Below are positions 1-6,011 of a stretch of DNA of 6,011 bases, piece after piece. The notes below the pieces were generated by a model that saw only the letters and a list, made by a program, of their open reading frames with translations, was not told where the DNA came from and searched no databases. Every line of letters begins with the position of its first letter. Position 1 is the stretch's first letter. Position numbers and translations under genes: made by a program. Location of the stretch: contig SXHE01000903.1 of the NCBI GenBank assembly GCA_005773755.1, forward strand, positions 1 through 6,011. The letters are read 5' to 3'. This stretch comes from Planctomycetia bacterium (GTDB lineage: Bacteria; Planctomycetota; Planctomycetia; Gemmatales; Gemmataceae).

Positions 1-956
1 CGCTGCCCCCGGTGATGACCGCGGCCAGTTCGCAGATCGCGGTGGTCGGTTCGGATACGGGTGTCGCGTCGCAGGTGCGGGTGCTGGACGCGGCCACCGG
101 CGCGGCGAAGTTCACCCTGTCGCCGTTCGTCGGGTTCGCGGGCGGCGTGGCCGTAGCGGTGGGCGACCTGACCGGCGACGGGATCGACGACGTGATCGTC
201 GCCACCGCGACCGGCGGCGGGCACGTTAAAGCCTTCGACGGCACCACCGGCGCGGAGATCCGCTCGTTCTTCGCGTTCCCCGGTTACACCGGCGGGGTGT
301 CGCTGGCCGCGGGCGACGTGGACGGCGACGGCATCACCGACATTGTCGTCGGCACCGCGACCCAGTCCACGCACGTGATGGTGTTCAGCGGCGCGAACGG
401 CGGGCTGATCCGCTCGTTCTTCGCCTACGAGGGATTCGGCGGCGGGGTGAACGTGGCCGCGGGCGACATCAACGGCGACGGCCGGGCCGACATCGCGGTC
501 ATCGCCGGGCCGGGCGGCAGCGGCCACATCAAGGCGTTCAGCGGAACCGACCTCGCACTGCTCACCTCGTTCATCGGCTATCAGGGCTACGCCGGCGTCA
601 TCAACCTTGCGGTCGGCGACCTGACCGGTGACGGGCTGGCCGAGATCATCAGCACCGCGGCGAACCCGCAGTTCGGCACGCACGTCAAGGCGGTGAACCA
701 GCAGGGTAACGAGGTGCGCAGCTTCTTCGCCCCGAACACCGCCGGGACCGGCGGCGCGTCGCAGCGCACCGATCTCGTGATCGCCCCCACCACTCCGGCC
801 CGCGTTGGCGCGGGCAACGTGAGCGGCTCCAACCTGGCGGAAATCCTGCTCGGCACCGGGAGCAAGGCCGTCGTGCTCAACGGCACCACCGGGGCCATGA
901 TGAGCCAGCTCGTCTCCGACCCGATCCTGGGCCTGGGTGTGTTCGTGGACGTGTAG
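1..956 (+). CDS. FG-GAP/VCBS repeat protein, 5' partial
   Basis: This is the C-terminal part of a probable extracellular beta-propeller-type repeat protein. The frame is open to the left edge: codons from position 3 read L-P-P before a possible GTG at 12 and an ATG at 15. No signal peptide follows those codons, so the true start is very likely upstream and the codons at 12 and 15 are probably internal. Counting from the GTG as residue 1, the protein has 314 residues. Repeat units begin with GDLTGDGIDD (51), GDVDGDGITD (101), GDINGDGRAD (151) and GDLTGDGLAE (202). These are D-x-D/N/T-G-D-G-type loops that bind calcium in FG-GAP/integrin-alpha-like blades. Between loops the text recurs as HVKAF..GTTGAEIRSFFAF, with aromatic-glycine turns. 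A fifth unit near 268 (GNVSGSNLAEILLG) has lost the acidic ligands. The protein ends in GVFVDV with a TAG stop. Such proteins in planctomycetes are usually secreted surface or adhesion proteins. That role is inferred here, and the ligand is unknown. It converges on the minus-strand gene ending at 1120. Confidence 0.85.
   Translation, partial: LPPVMTAASSQIAVVGSDTGVASQVRVLDAATGAAKFTLSPFVGFAGGVAVAVGDLTGDGIDDVIVATATGGGHVKAFDGTTGAEIRSFFAFPGYTGGVSLAAGDVDGDGITDIVVGTATQSTHVMVFSGANGGLIRSFFAYEGFGGGVNVAAGDINGDGRADIAVIAGPGGSGHIKAFSGTDLALLTSFIGYQGYAGVINLAVGDLTGDGLAEIISTAANPQFGTHVKAVNQQGNEVRSFFAPNTAGTGGASQRTDLVIAPTTPARVGAGNVSGSNLAEILLGTGSKAVVLNGTTGAMMSQLVSDPILGLGVFVDV
162..764 (+). repeat. In-frame ~150-bp tandem coding repeats (FG-GAP units)
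   Basis: Four consecutive units start at 162, 312, 462 and 615, each opening with a Gly-Asp codon pair and a D/T/N-G-D-G loop. The first two spacings are exactly 150 bp and the third is 153 bp. DNA identity is clearly visible between units, for example the shared atccgctcgttcttcgc at the same phase in units one and two. This points to expansion by internal duplication of one 50-residue blade. The segment after about 765 keeps only a degenerate copy. Confidence 0.65.
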
Positions 957-971
957 TGCAGGGGCGAGCGC

Positions 972-1104
972 GGCTTTGCGAGCGACGAGCCGGAAGCGTA
1001 AGCGACGGACGAGCAGTGGAGTGGTGGGCGCTTCGCGGAACGCCCCTCACGCCCATTGCTCGTCCGTCGCTTACGCTTCCGGCTCGTCGCTCGCTCGCGA
1101 AGCC
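972..1104. repeat. Long imperfect palindrome in convergent intergenic gap
   Basis: Positions 978-1015 and 1057-1094 are perfect reverse complements over 38 bp; the arm contains gagccggaagcgtaagcgac. A further outer stem (972-976 with 1100-1104) is offset by a small bulge. The 41-nt central part holds an inner stem, gggcg 1026-1030 with cgccc 1041-1045, around a 10-nt loop. The element fills most of the 163-bp gap between two converging stop codons (954-956 and 1120-1122), so transcripts from either side would fold into a very stable hairpin. A bidirectional terminator or mRNA 3'-end stabiliser role is plausible, but no T-run follows the stem on either strand. It may also be a dispersed REP-like element; my recollection of similar sequences in Gemmata-type genomes is unverified. 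Confidence 0.85.
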
Positions 1105-1119
1105 CAACTCGACCACGAC

Positions 1120-3528
1120 CTACCGCACCAGCAGGAAGTCCTTGCTGTTCAGAAGTGCCCACATCAGGTCTTGTGCCCCGGCGGCGCGGTCGTCGCCCAG
1201 TTTGAGGAACTCGCGGCCCAGCGCCAGTTCCTTCTCGTTCGGGAACCGGGCCAGCGACCACAGGTAAATCTCCTTCACCAGCTCGTCGTCGGTCATCTTC
1301 TTTTGCATCAGCAGCGCCGGCCGCGCGCCGGGGTTCCGCACGCGGCCCAGGATGCTCTTGCCGTTCAGGAAGTGCAGCGCTTGCAGCATGTTCGAGCCGT
1401 TGTCGCGCTCGCACTCGCAGGCGTCCATCCGCTGCGGCTTGCCGAACAACCGGAGGAACGGGTTCTCGACGCTCGCGTCCGGCAGTTGCGCCGCGCGGAA
1501 CCCGTTGGGCAGCCCTTCGGGAATCGCGGTGGCCTGCACCAGCGAATCGAGCAGCGCCTCGGCCGGCACGCGCCGCGGGACCGCGTGCGAGAAGTTCTGG
1601 TCGTCGTTCTTGTTGCTCGTGTTCGGTACGCCCGTCCGCTGGTACGTTTGCGAGAGGACGATGCGGCGCATCAGGTGCCTGGCGTCGAACCCGCTCTTCA
1701 CGAAGTCGGCCGTGAGCGCGTCGAGCAGCTCCGGGTTGATCGGCGGGTTGGTCGCGCGGATGTCGTCCACCGGGTCGATGATGCCGCGGTGGAAGAAGTA
1801 GCTCCAGTACCGGTTCACCAGCCCGCGGGCGAAGAACGGGTTCTTCGCGTCGGTCAGCCACTTCGCGTATGCCGCGCGCCGGTCCACGTTCGCTTCGAGC
1901 TTCGGCTCTTCGCCGCCGAGGAACCGCGGCGGTTGCGCGCGGCCGGTGCGCGGGTTGGTCGCGGGGCCGGCGGTCGCGCTGACGCTCACGAACTTGGTGT
2001 TGCCGAGGTTCGGGAACCGCACGTCCTGGCGCGCGCTGACCTGCGTGAAGAAGCTCGCGAGGCCGAAGTAGTCGGCCTGCGTCCAGTTCTCCATCGGGTG
2101 CGAGTGGCACCGCGCGCACAACATCCGCACGCCGCAGAACACCTGCGTCACGCGCTCGATGGTGTCGTTCGTGTCCTTGCTGATCGTCAGGTACACGCTG
2201 GCCGGGTCGTCGGTGTGGCCGCCCTTCGCAGTTAGCATCTTGCGCGTGAACTCGTCCATCGGCGTGTTGGCCGCAACCGCGCTTCGGATGAACTCGCGGA
2301 ATTGGAACAGGGCCGGCGCGCTCACCGCGTTCCGCGAGTTCTGGAGCAGGTCGCCCCACTTGAGCGACCAGTGGTCGACGAACTCCGGGCGCTCGAACAG
2401 CGCGTCCACCAGCTTCTCGCGCTTCTTCGCGTCGGTGTCGGCGAGGAACGCCCGCACCTCGTCGGGCTTGGGCTGGAGGCCGATCAGGTCGAGGTACACC
2501 CGGCGCAGGAACTCCTCGTCGCCCGCGATGCCCGACGGCGTAATCTTCAAGCGGTTCAGCTTCTCGACGACGGGCTTGTCGATCACGTCGGCCGGCACCG
2601 GCGCGGGCGTGAACGCGCCGCCAGCGGCGAGCGTGGTCACACCGGTGGCGGCGAACACGCGCTCGAACCGGCCCAGCACCGCGGTCTCGCCCGCGACACC
2701 GGCCGTCACCTTGCCGTCCTCGTCCACGGTCGCGAAGCGGTCGTTGTTGACTGCGAAGATGCCGAGCCGTGTCACGTCGCGCTTCGCACCGTCCGTGTAC
2801 TCCGCGATCAGTTGGACGCGGTGCGACTGGCCGGGCTTGAGCACCAACTTGTCAGGCACCATCGTGACGCGCACGACCTCGCGCACGTCCTTCGAGTCGT
2901 TGGGCGCGCCTTGCGCGATCCAGCTCGTGAAGATGGTGTCCGCGAGCGAGCCGCGGTTGAACCGCGTGCCGCCCTCGTGGACCGAGTCGCCGCGGGCCTT
3001 CGCGACCAGCAGGCTGTTCTGCGGCACCTGAAAGTTGACCCGCCGCCCGGCCGAGTCCTTCACGATGGCGAAGTAATCGAGGTCGGGGTCCGGGCCGCGC
3101 AGCGACAGCTTGAACCCGTTCTTGCCGAGCGAGTAGCCGTGACACGCGCCCGCGTTGCACCCGGCCCGCGACAGCACGGGCATCATCTCGTGTCGGAAGC
3201 TGATCGCCGATTCCTTGTCCGGCAGCGCGACGGTAACCGGAACCGTGACCGTCTTGCCGTCCGCGGTCACGCTGATCTTCGCGGTGCCGTTGCCGACCGG
3301 CTTTACCCACCCGCCTTCAACGGTCGCGACCTTCGGATTGTCGCTGGCGAAGGTCGCGCCGTCGCGCAGGTCGAGCGAGTAGCCGTCCACACTGGTGCCG
3401 AGCACCTGAATCGCGTGCGGCTGGCGGTGGTGTTTGATCTCGATAGCCGCCGGCGACACGCGCACATCGGCCGCCAACAACGGAGCCGGCAGCAGCGCGA
3501 CACAGGCGAGAAGGAGAAGGCGTGTCAT
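1120..3528 (-). CDS. Exported DUF1549/DUF1553 cytochrome-type protein with Ig-like domains
   Basis: This 802-residue protein belongs to the planctomycete family with DUF1549 (PSCyt2) and DUF1553 (PSD1) regions. Its reaction is not established; it is probably an exported c-type cytochrome-like protein. Residues 1-20 are a signal peptide (MTRLLLLACVALLPAPLLAA). A Big_2-like segment spans about 21-102. The next region (about 110-210) has CNAGACHGYSLGKNGFKLSLRG, with a CX4CH motif at C124, C129 and H130. A second Big_2-like segment (about 217-297) follows. DUF1549 (about 318-495) starts near EEFLRRVYLDLIGLQP and ends with CARCHSHPMENWTQADYFG, a CXXCH motif at C471, C474 and H475. DUF1553 (about 548-789) includes NPFFARGLVNRYWSYFFHRG and a CECER motif (C704, C706). 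It ends ALLNSKDFLLVR, a typical family ending, so the gene looks intact. The ATG at 3526-3528 is chosen because the signal peptide begins there and a GAGG lies 8 nt upstream. The frame is open 33 codons further, but that part reads through a palindromic repeat. It lies downstream of the PPC-type gene on the same strand, 135 bp away. Confidence 0.93.
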   Translation of the reverse strand: MTRLLLLACVALLPAPLLAADVRVSPAAIEIKHHRQPHAIQVLGTSVDGYSLDLRDGATFASDNPKVATVEGGWVKPVGNGTAKISVTADGKTVTVPVTVALPDKESAISFRHEMMPVLSRAGCNAGACHGYSLGKNGFKLSLRGPDPDLDYFAIVKDSAGRRVNFQVPQNSLLVAKARGDSVHEGGTRFNRGSLADTIFTSWIAQGAPNDSKDVREVVRVTMVPDKLVLKPGQSHRVQLIAEYTDGAKRDVTRLGIFAVNNDRFATVDEDGKVTAGVAGETAVLGRFERVFAATGVTTLAAGGAFTPAPVPADVIDKPVVEKLNRLKITPSGIAGDEEFLRRVYLDLIGLQPKPDEVRAFLADTDAKKREKLVDALFERPEFVDHWSLKWGDLLQNSRNAVSAPALFQFREFIRSAVAANTPMDEFTRKMLTAKGGHTDDPASVYLTISKDTNDTIERVTQVFCGVRMLCARCHSHPMENWTQADYFGLASFFTQVSARQDVRFPNLGNTKFVSVSATAGPATNPRTGRAQPPRFLGGEEPKLEANVDRRAAYAKWLTDAKNPFFARGLVNRYWSYFFHRGIIDPVDDIRATNPPINPELLDALTADFVKSGFDARHLMRRIVLSQTYQRTGVPNTSNKNDDQNFSHAVPRRVPAEALLDSLVQATAIPEGLPNGFRAAQLPDASVENPFLRLFGKPQRMDACECERDNGSNMLQALHFLNGKSILGRVRNPGARPALLMQKKMTDDELVKEIYLWSLARFPNEKELALGREFLKLGDDRAAGAQDLMWALLNSKDFLLVR

Positions 3529-3536
3529 GTGGAGGG

Positions 3537-3540
3537 CCTC
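3537..3540 (-). promoter_or_regulatory. Probable ribosome binding site (GAGG)
   Basis: On the minus strand the leader reads ccGAGGccctccac before the ATG at 3528-3526, which puts GAGG 8 nt from the start codon. This is a short Shine-Dalgarno-like match. Its main value is that it supports the internal ATG over the longer upstream frame. Confidence 0.45.
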
Positions 3541-3552
3541 GGAATGATCGTA

Positions 3553-3661
3553 CCTAGGACCGCGGGCGTCCCGCCCGCTGCTGAACCAGGGTTGGTGTGA
3601 TGCGGTTCCGTGAAAGCCGACCGGCACGCTTAACAGCGGGCGGGACGCCCGCGGTCCCAGG
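3553..3661. repeat. Inverted repeat pair in the gap between the two minus-strand genes
   Basis: Arms 3553-3580 and 3634-3661 are reverse complements over 28 nt with one mismatch (3556/3658); the inner 24 bp (3557-3580 with 3634-3657) are perfect. They are separated by 53 nt. Each arm can also fold on itself, for example gcgggc-gtccc-gcccgc. The core is ggaccgcgggcgtcccgccc. The pair occupies most of the 135-bp gap between the stop of the upstream PPC-type gene and the start of the DUF1549/DUF1553 gene. It could attenuate or process a shared transcript, or be a dispersed repeat inserted there. No clear promoter was seen in the 53-nt spacer. Confidence 0.85.
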
Positions 3662-3663
3662 GG

Positions 3664-5937
3664 TCACTTCGGCGCGGCAATCACGGCCAGCGTCGCTTCG
3701 ACCTCGCGCACCTTGACGCGCGCGTTGGGCGGCTTGGCGTCAATCGCGGTCGCGGTCAGCTTCAATTTCGCTTCGCCTGCGGCGGTGCCGACGGGCAGCA
3801 CGAGCTTGAACGCGAACGTCTTGTCGGTGGCCTTGACGGTGTTCGCGGCCGGGACCGGCACGCCGGCGGGTAGGCCCGTCAGCGCGACTGACACTTCGCC
3901 CGCGAAGCCGTTTAGCCGCTCGATTGTGCCCTTCAGTTCGACCGTCGCGCCGGTCTTGGCGTCCAGTTTCGCTTCGAACTTCGGTGCGTCGAACTTCACC
4001 GCGGCCGGGAGCTTCACCTTGAGCACGCGCACGGGCGTGACGGCGCTGGCCTGCACGCGCTGTTTGTCGGCGGTCAGCAGCTCGGCCAGCACCGCGACCT
4101 GATACGAGTCGGCGGGCAGGTCGGCGGGCACGAGCAGCGGCACGTCACCCTCGCTCACCTTCGCGCCGAACTCGGTCGGCCGTTCGAGGCGGATCGCGCG
4201 GTTCACATCGGGTTGGTTGTTCACGAACACCGGCGAGAGGCTCGTCAGGATCGTCAGGCGCACGGGCGATGCGACATCGGTGCGCGTGAGCTTCACCGGC
4301 AGCGCGAGTTTGCCCGCAGGGGACAGCCCCACTTCGGCGGTCGGCGCTTTCCAGTCGATGGCGAAGTCCGTGGCCTTCGCGCTGGTCGGCGCGACGGCGA
4401 ACTCGGTGGCGAGCCACGGTTGGAGCCGTTCGAGCGGGTGGCCGCGGAACCCGACCGCGCGCTCGTCGCTCCCACCCTTGCCCTTCCAGGTGAGCAGCGA
4501 CGGGGGAACCGCGCCGTCCGCGGTCAGCGTGACGAGCGTGCCGTCGGCGTCCGCGGGGATGGTGAGGCCGTCGAACTTCGCGCCCGCAGGCAGCAGGCCG
4601 GTGAACAAGTCGATCTTGCCGACGAACCCACGCCGCTCGACGAACACGGGCACGACCGCGCGCCCGCCGGCCGGGATGCTGAGGCGCTGGAGCGGCGTCG
4701 TCAGCCGGAAGTCGTCCAGCCCCTCGCTTTTCAGCGGGTCGATGGTCATGCGGTAGACGCCGCGCGGCGAGCCGCGGCCCTGCGAATCGACCACACTCAC
4801 GATTAGCGCCGTCACCTTGTCGGGCACCGTGTATTCGAGCGCCGGGTCGAGCGTGCCGGGCGAATCTTCGGCCTGCGCGAGCGTCGCGCCCTTCTCGTCG
4901 CGAATCACGAGCGCCGCATCGACGGGCGAGCCGATGCGCTCGGCGAAGACCTCGAACCGGACCTTCGTGTTCGGCACAACGGCGACGCGGTACTTGTCCT
5001 CTTCGCCCGTCGTGGCGAGCTTGCCGCACACGCCGACGCGCCCCGCGGGCAGGTCGAGCGCCTTGCCACTCGCTTCGATGAACTCCGGCCGGGCACTCAC
5101 TTCCACGAACGGCCGCGGGCCGCTCCACACGCCGGCCTTCGGCCAGTCGAGCGCGACGAACGCGCCGCGCGCCGCGGGTAGGTCGATCTTTGCCGGCGTC
5201 GGGCCGAGCAACTCGACGCTCTTGGTGTCCTTCGTCACGACCGGCGGGAACAGTTGCTCCGCGAAGTCGAACGCCCCGATCTTGAGGCGGAAGTTGCCCG
5301 GACTTGGCCCCGCGTACTCGGCGTCGTGTAGTGCGACGGTGTAGGTGCCGTCCGCGGGGAGCGTCGCGGTGAGCCGCGCGTCGCCGCCGAGCGCGGGCGT
5401 GCCCCACGCCCATTCCAGTTGCAGCTTCTTCGCGGTGTAAAGGTGGATCACAGGGCGCAGCTTGCCGCCGACGCGCTGCGATTCGACCTCGACGACCAGC
5501 TTTTGGCCCCTCGTGCCGGTGAAGCTGGTTTCGAGCACCGTCGCGCCGGTCAGCGTGCCGTGCAGCGCGACCGGCAGCGCGTCGATCTTCGCGGCGAACG
5601 GCTTCTGCGGGAGCGCGTCCACGCCGATCACGACGGGCAGGCTCACGCCGCCCTCGGTGACGACGCGCAGGTGGTGCAGGCCCGGCGTCACGTCCTTCAG
5701 TTCAACGTCGAAGTCGGCCTTCTTGTCGGTGTTGCCCGGCTTGAGGGTTTGCTTCGCGGCGAACTGGAAGAACAGTTGTGGGGCTTTGCCGAGGTCGTCG
5801 CCGGTGACACTGATGGTGGTGGTGCCGCCGACCTGCAACCCGCGCACGGACACCTCGCGCACCGTCGGCTCCGCCGCGGTCAGACGCAGCGTGAGAATAA
5901 AGAGCGCGAGGCAGGAGAGGGTGCGCGGTGTGGTCAT
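3664..5937 (-). CDS. Exported multi-domain beta-sandwich protein with PPC-like domains
   Basis: This 757-residue protein appears to be secreted and non-catalytic; no enzyme motif is visible. Residues 1-22 form a signal peptide (MTTPRTLSCLALFILTLRLTAA, probable cleavage before EPTVREV). An IPT/TIG-like sandwich follows at about 26-105 (REVSVRGLQVGGTTTISVTG). A first PPC-like domain (bacterial pre-peptidase C-terminal type) lies at about 125-222, with GTRGQKLVVEVESQRVG and LPADGTYTVALHDAEY. A second lies at about 305-401, with GEEDKYRVAVVPNTKVRFEV and GVYRMTIDP. The remainder is Ig-like; the last module (about 646-757) contains GEVSVALTGLPAGVPVP and ends LAVIAAPK. Only one cysteine remains in the mature chain. 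Proteins of this type often sit beside DUF1549/DUF1553 genes in planctomycetes, and that is the arrangement here. A surface-binding or scaffolding partner role is an inference. The ATG at 5935-5937 is chosen for the signal peptide; no good Shine-Dalgarno precedes it. An alternative GTG at 5979 would place a palindromic repeat inside the coding region and bury the signal peptide. Confidence 0.88.
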   Translation of the reverse strand: MTTPRTLSCLALFILTLRLTAAEPTVREVSVRGLQVGGTTTISVTGDDLGKAPQLFFQFAAKQTLKPGNTDKKADFDVELKDVTPGLHHLRVVTEGGVSLPVVIGVDALPQKPFAAKIDALPVALHGTLTGATVLETSFTGTRGQKLVVEVESQRVGGKLRPVIHLYTAKKLQLEWAWGTPALGGDARLTATLPADGTYTVALHDAEYAGPSPGNFRLKIGAFDFAEQLFPPVVTKDTKSVELLGPTPAKIDLPAARGAFVALDWPKAGVWSGPRPFVEVSARPEFIEASGKALDLPAGRVGVCGKLATTGEEDKYRVAVVPNTKVRFEVFAERIGSPVDAALVIRDEKGATLAQAEDSPGTLDPALEYTVPDKVTALIVSVVDSQGRGSPRGVYRMTIDPLKSEGLDDFRLTTPLQRLSIPAGGRAVVPVFVERRGFVGKIDLFTGLLPAGAKFDGLTIPADADGTLVTLTADGAVPPSLLTWKGKGGSDERAVGFRGHPLERLQPWLATEFAVAPTSAKATDFAIDWKAPTAEVGLSPAGKLALPVKLTRTDVASPVRLTILTSLSPVFVNNQPDVNRAIRLERPTEFGAKVSEGDVPLLVPADLPADSYQVAVLAELLTADKQRVQASAVTPVRVLKVKLPAAVKFDAPKFEAKLDAKTGATVELKGTIERLNGFAGEVSVALTGLPAGVPVPAANTVKATDKTFAFKLVLPVGTAAGEAKLKLTATAIDAKPPNARVKVREVEATLAVIAAPK

Positions 5938-5953
5938 GGTGTGATGGCGAACG

Positions 5954-6011
5954 GCCGGTGTCAGCCGGCCGGTGAACACGACAACGCTCTCACCGGCCGG
6001 CTGACACCGGC
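5954..6011. repeat. Inverted repeat upstream of the PPC-type gene, reaching the window edge
   Basis: Positions 5954-5975 and 5990-6011 are perfect reverse complements over 22 bp with a 14-nt loop. The shared core is gccggtgtcagccggccggt. The arms may extend further, since the right arm runs into the end of the window; base 5953 is g and would need c at 6012. The hairpin begins 16 nt upstream of the ATG at 5937, so it falls in the promoter/leader zone of the minus-strand gene, or marks the end of the unit beyond the window. Confidence 0.8.

Noticed and set aside
957..1119. CRISPR-like or insertion-sequence origin for the repeats
   Set aside because: Each repeat occurs as one inverted pair without regularly spaced direct copies, and no transposase frame or target duplication is visible in the window.
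937..2235. Plus-strand open frame of 432 codons opposite the DUF1549/DUF1553 gene
   Set aside because: Antisense shadow with biased composition. It contains the same palindrome-derived peptides and has no recognisable domain or signal sequence.
587..2359. Long minus-strand open frame (590 codons) spanning the end of the FG-GAP gene, the palindrome and half of the DUF1549/DUF1553 gene
   Set aside because: It is a high-GC shadow frame: arginine/proline-rich, low-complexity protein with no domain, overlapping two well-supported genes. Its SRKRKRR and SSVAYASGSS stretches are just translated palindrome arms.
3547..3552. TACGAT as a possible -10 box upstream of the DUF1549/DUF1553 gene on the minus strand
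   Set aside because: No -35-like hexamer lies at the right distance (that stretch is GC-rich repeat arm), so the match is too weak to call a promoter.
2302..3600. Plus-strand open frame of 432 codons opposite the DUF1549/DUF1553 gene
   Set aside because: Arginine/valine/histidine-rich antisense shadow of a strongly supported gene, ending inside the second inverted repeat.
4145..5413. Minus-strand open frame of 422 codons within the PPC-type gene in another frame
   Set aside because: Very arginine-rich, domain-free shadow frame caused by high GC at third positions.

Overview
The window looks like chromosomal DNA from a planctomycete, probably Gemmataceae-like. The evidence is a gene for the planctomycete-typical DUF1549/DUF1553 cytochrome-type protein, an exported beta-sandwich partner gene next to it, an FG-GAP/VCBS-type repeat protein, uniformly high GC, and long palindromic repeats in the gaps between genes. 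The genus is an inference; no rRNA or other marker is present.

Layout: (1) 1-956, plus strand, the 3' part of a gene for a calcium-loop beta-propeller-type (FG-GAP/VCBS) protein whose start lies upstream of the window. (2) 957-1119, a convergent gap filled almost entirely by a long hairpin-forming inverted repeat with perfect 38-bp arms. (3) 1120-3528, minus strand, an exported 802-residue protein with a CX4CH haem-like motif, two Ig-like (Big_2-type) segments, a DUF1549 region with a CXXCH motif and a DUF1553 region. (4) 3529-3663, a 135-bp gap with a second, unrelated inverted repeat. (5) 3664-5937, minus strand, an exported 757-residue protein built of beta-sandwich modules (IPT/TIG-like, two PPC-like, C-terminal Ig-like). 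(6) 5938-6011, the leader of that gene, with a third, unrelated inverted repeat running to the window edge.

The two minus-strand genes run in the same direction (PPC-type gene first, DUF1549/DUF1553 gene second) and probably form one functional unit at the cell surface or in the periplasm: a putative c-type cytochrome and a putative adhesive or substrate-binding partner. The biochemical role of this pair is not established. The FG-GAP gene converges on them and is probably a separate transcription unit.

The most notable non-coding observation is that each of the three intergenic gaps carries its own long inverted repeat, and the three differ in sequence. No mobile element, RNA gene, CRISPR array or defence system was seen.
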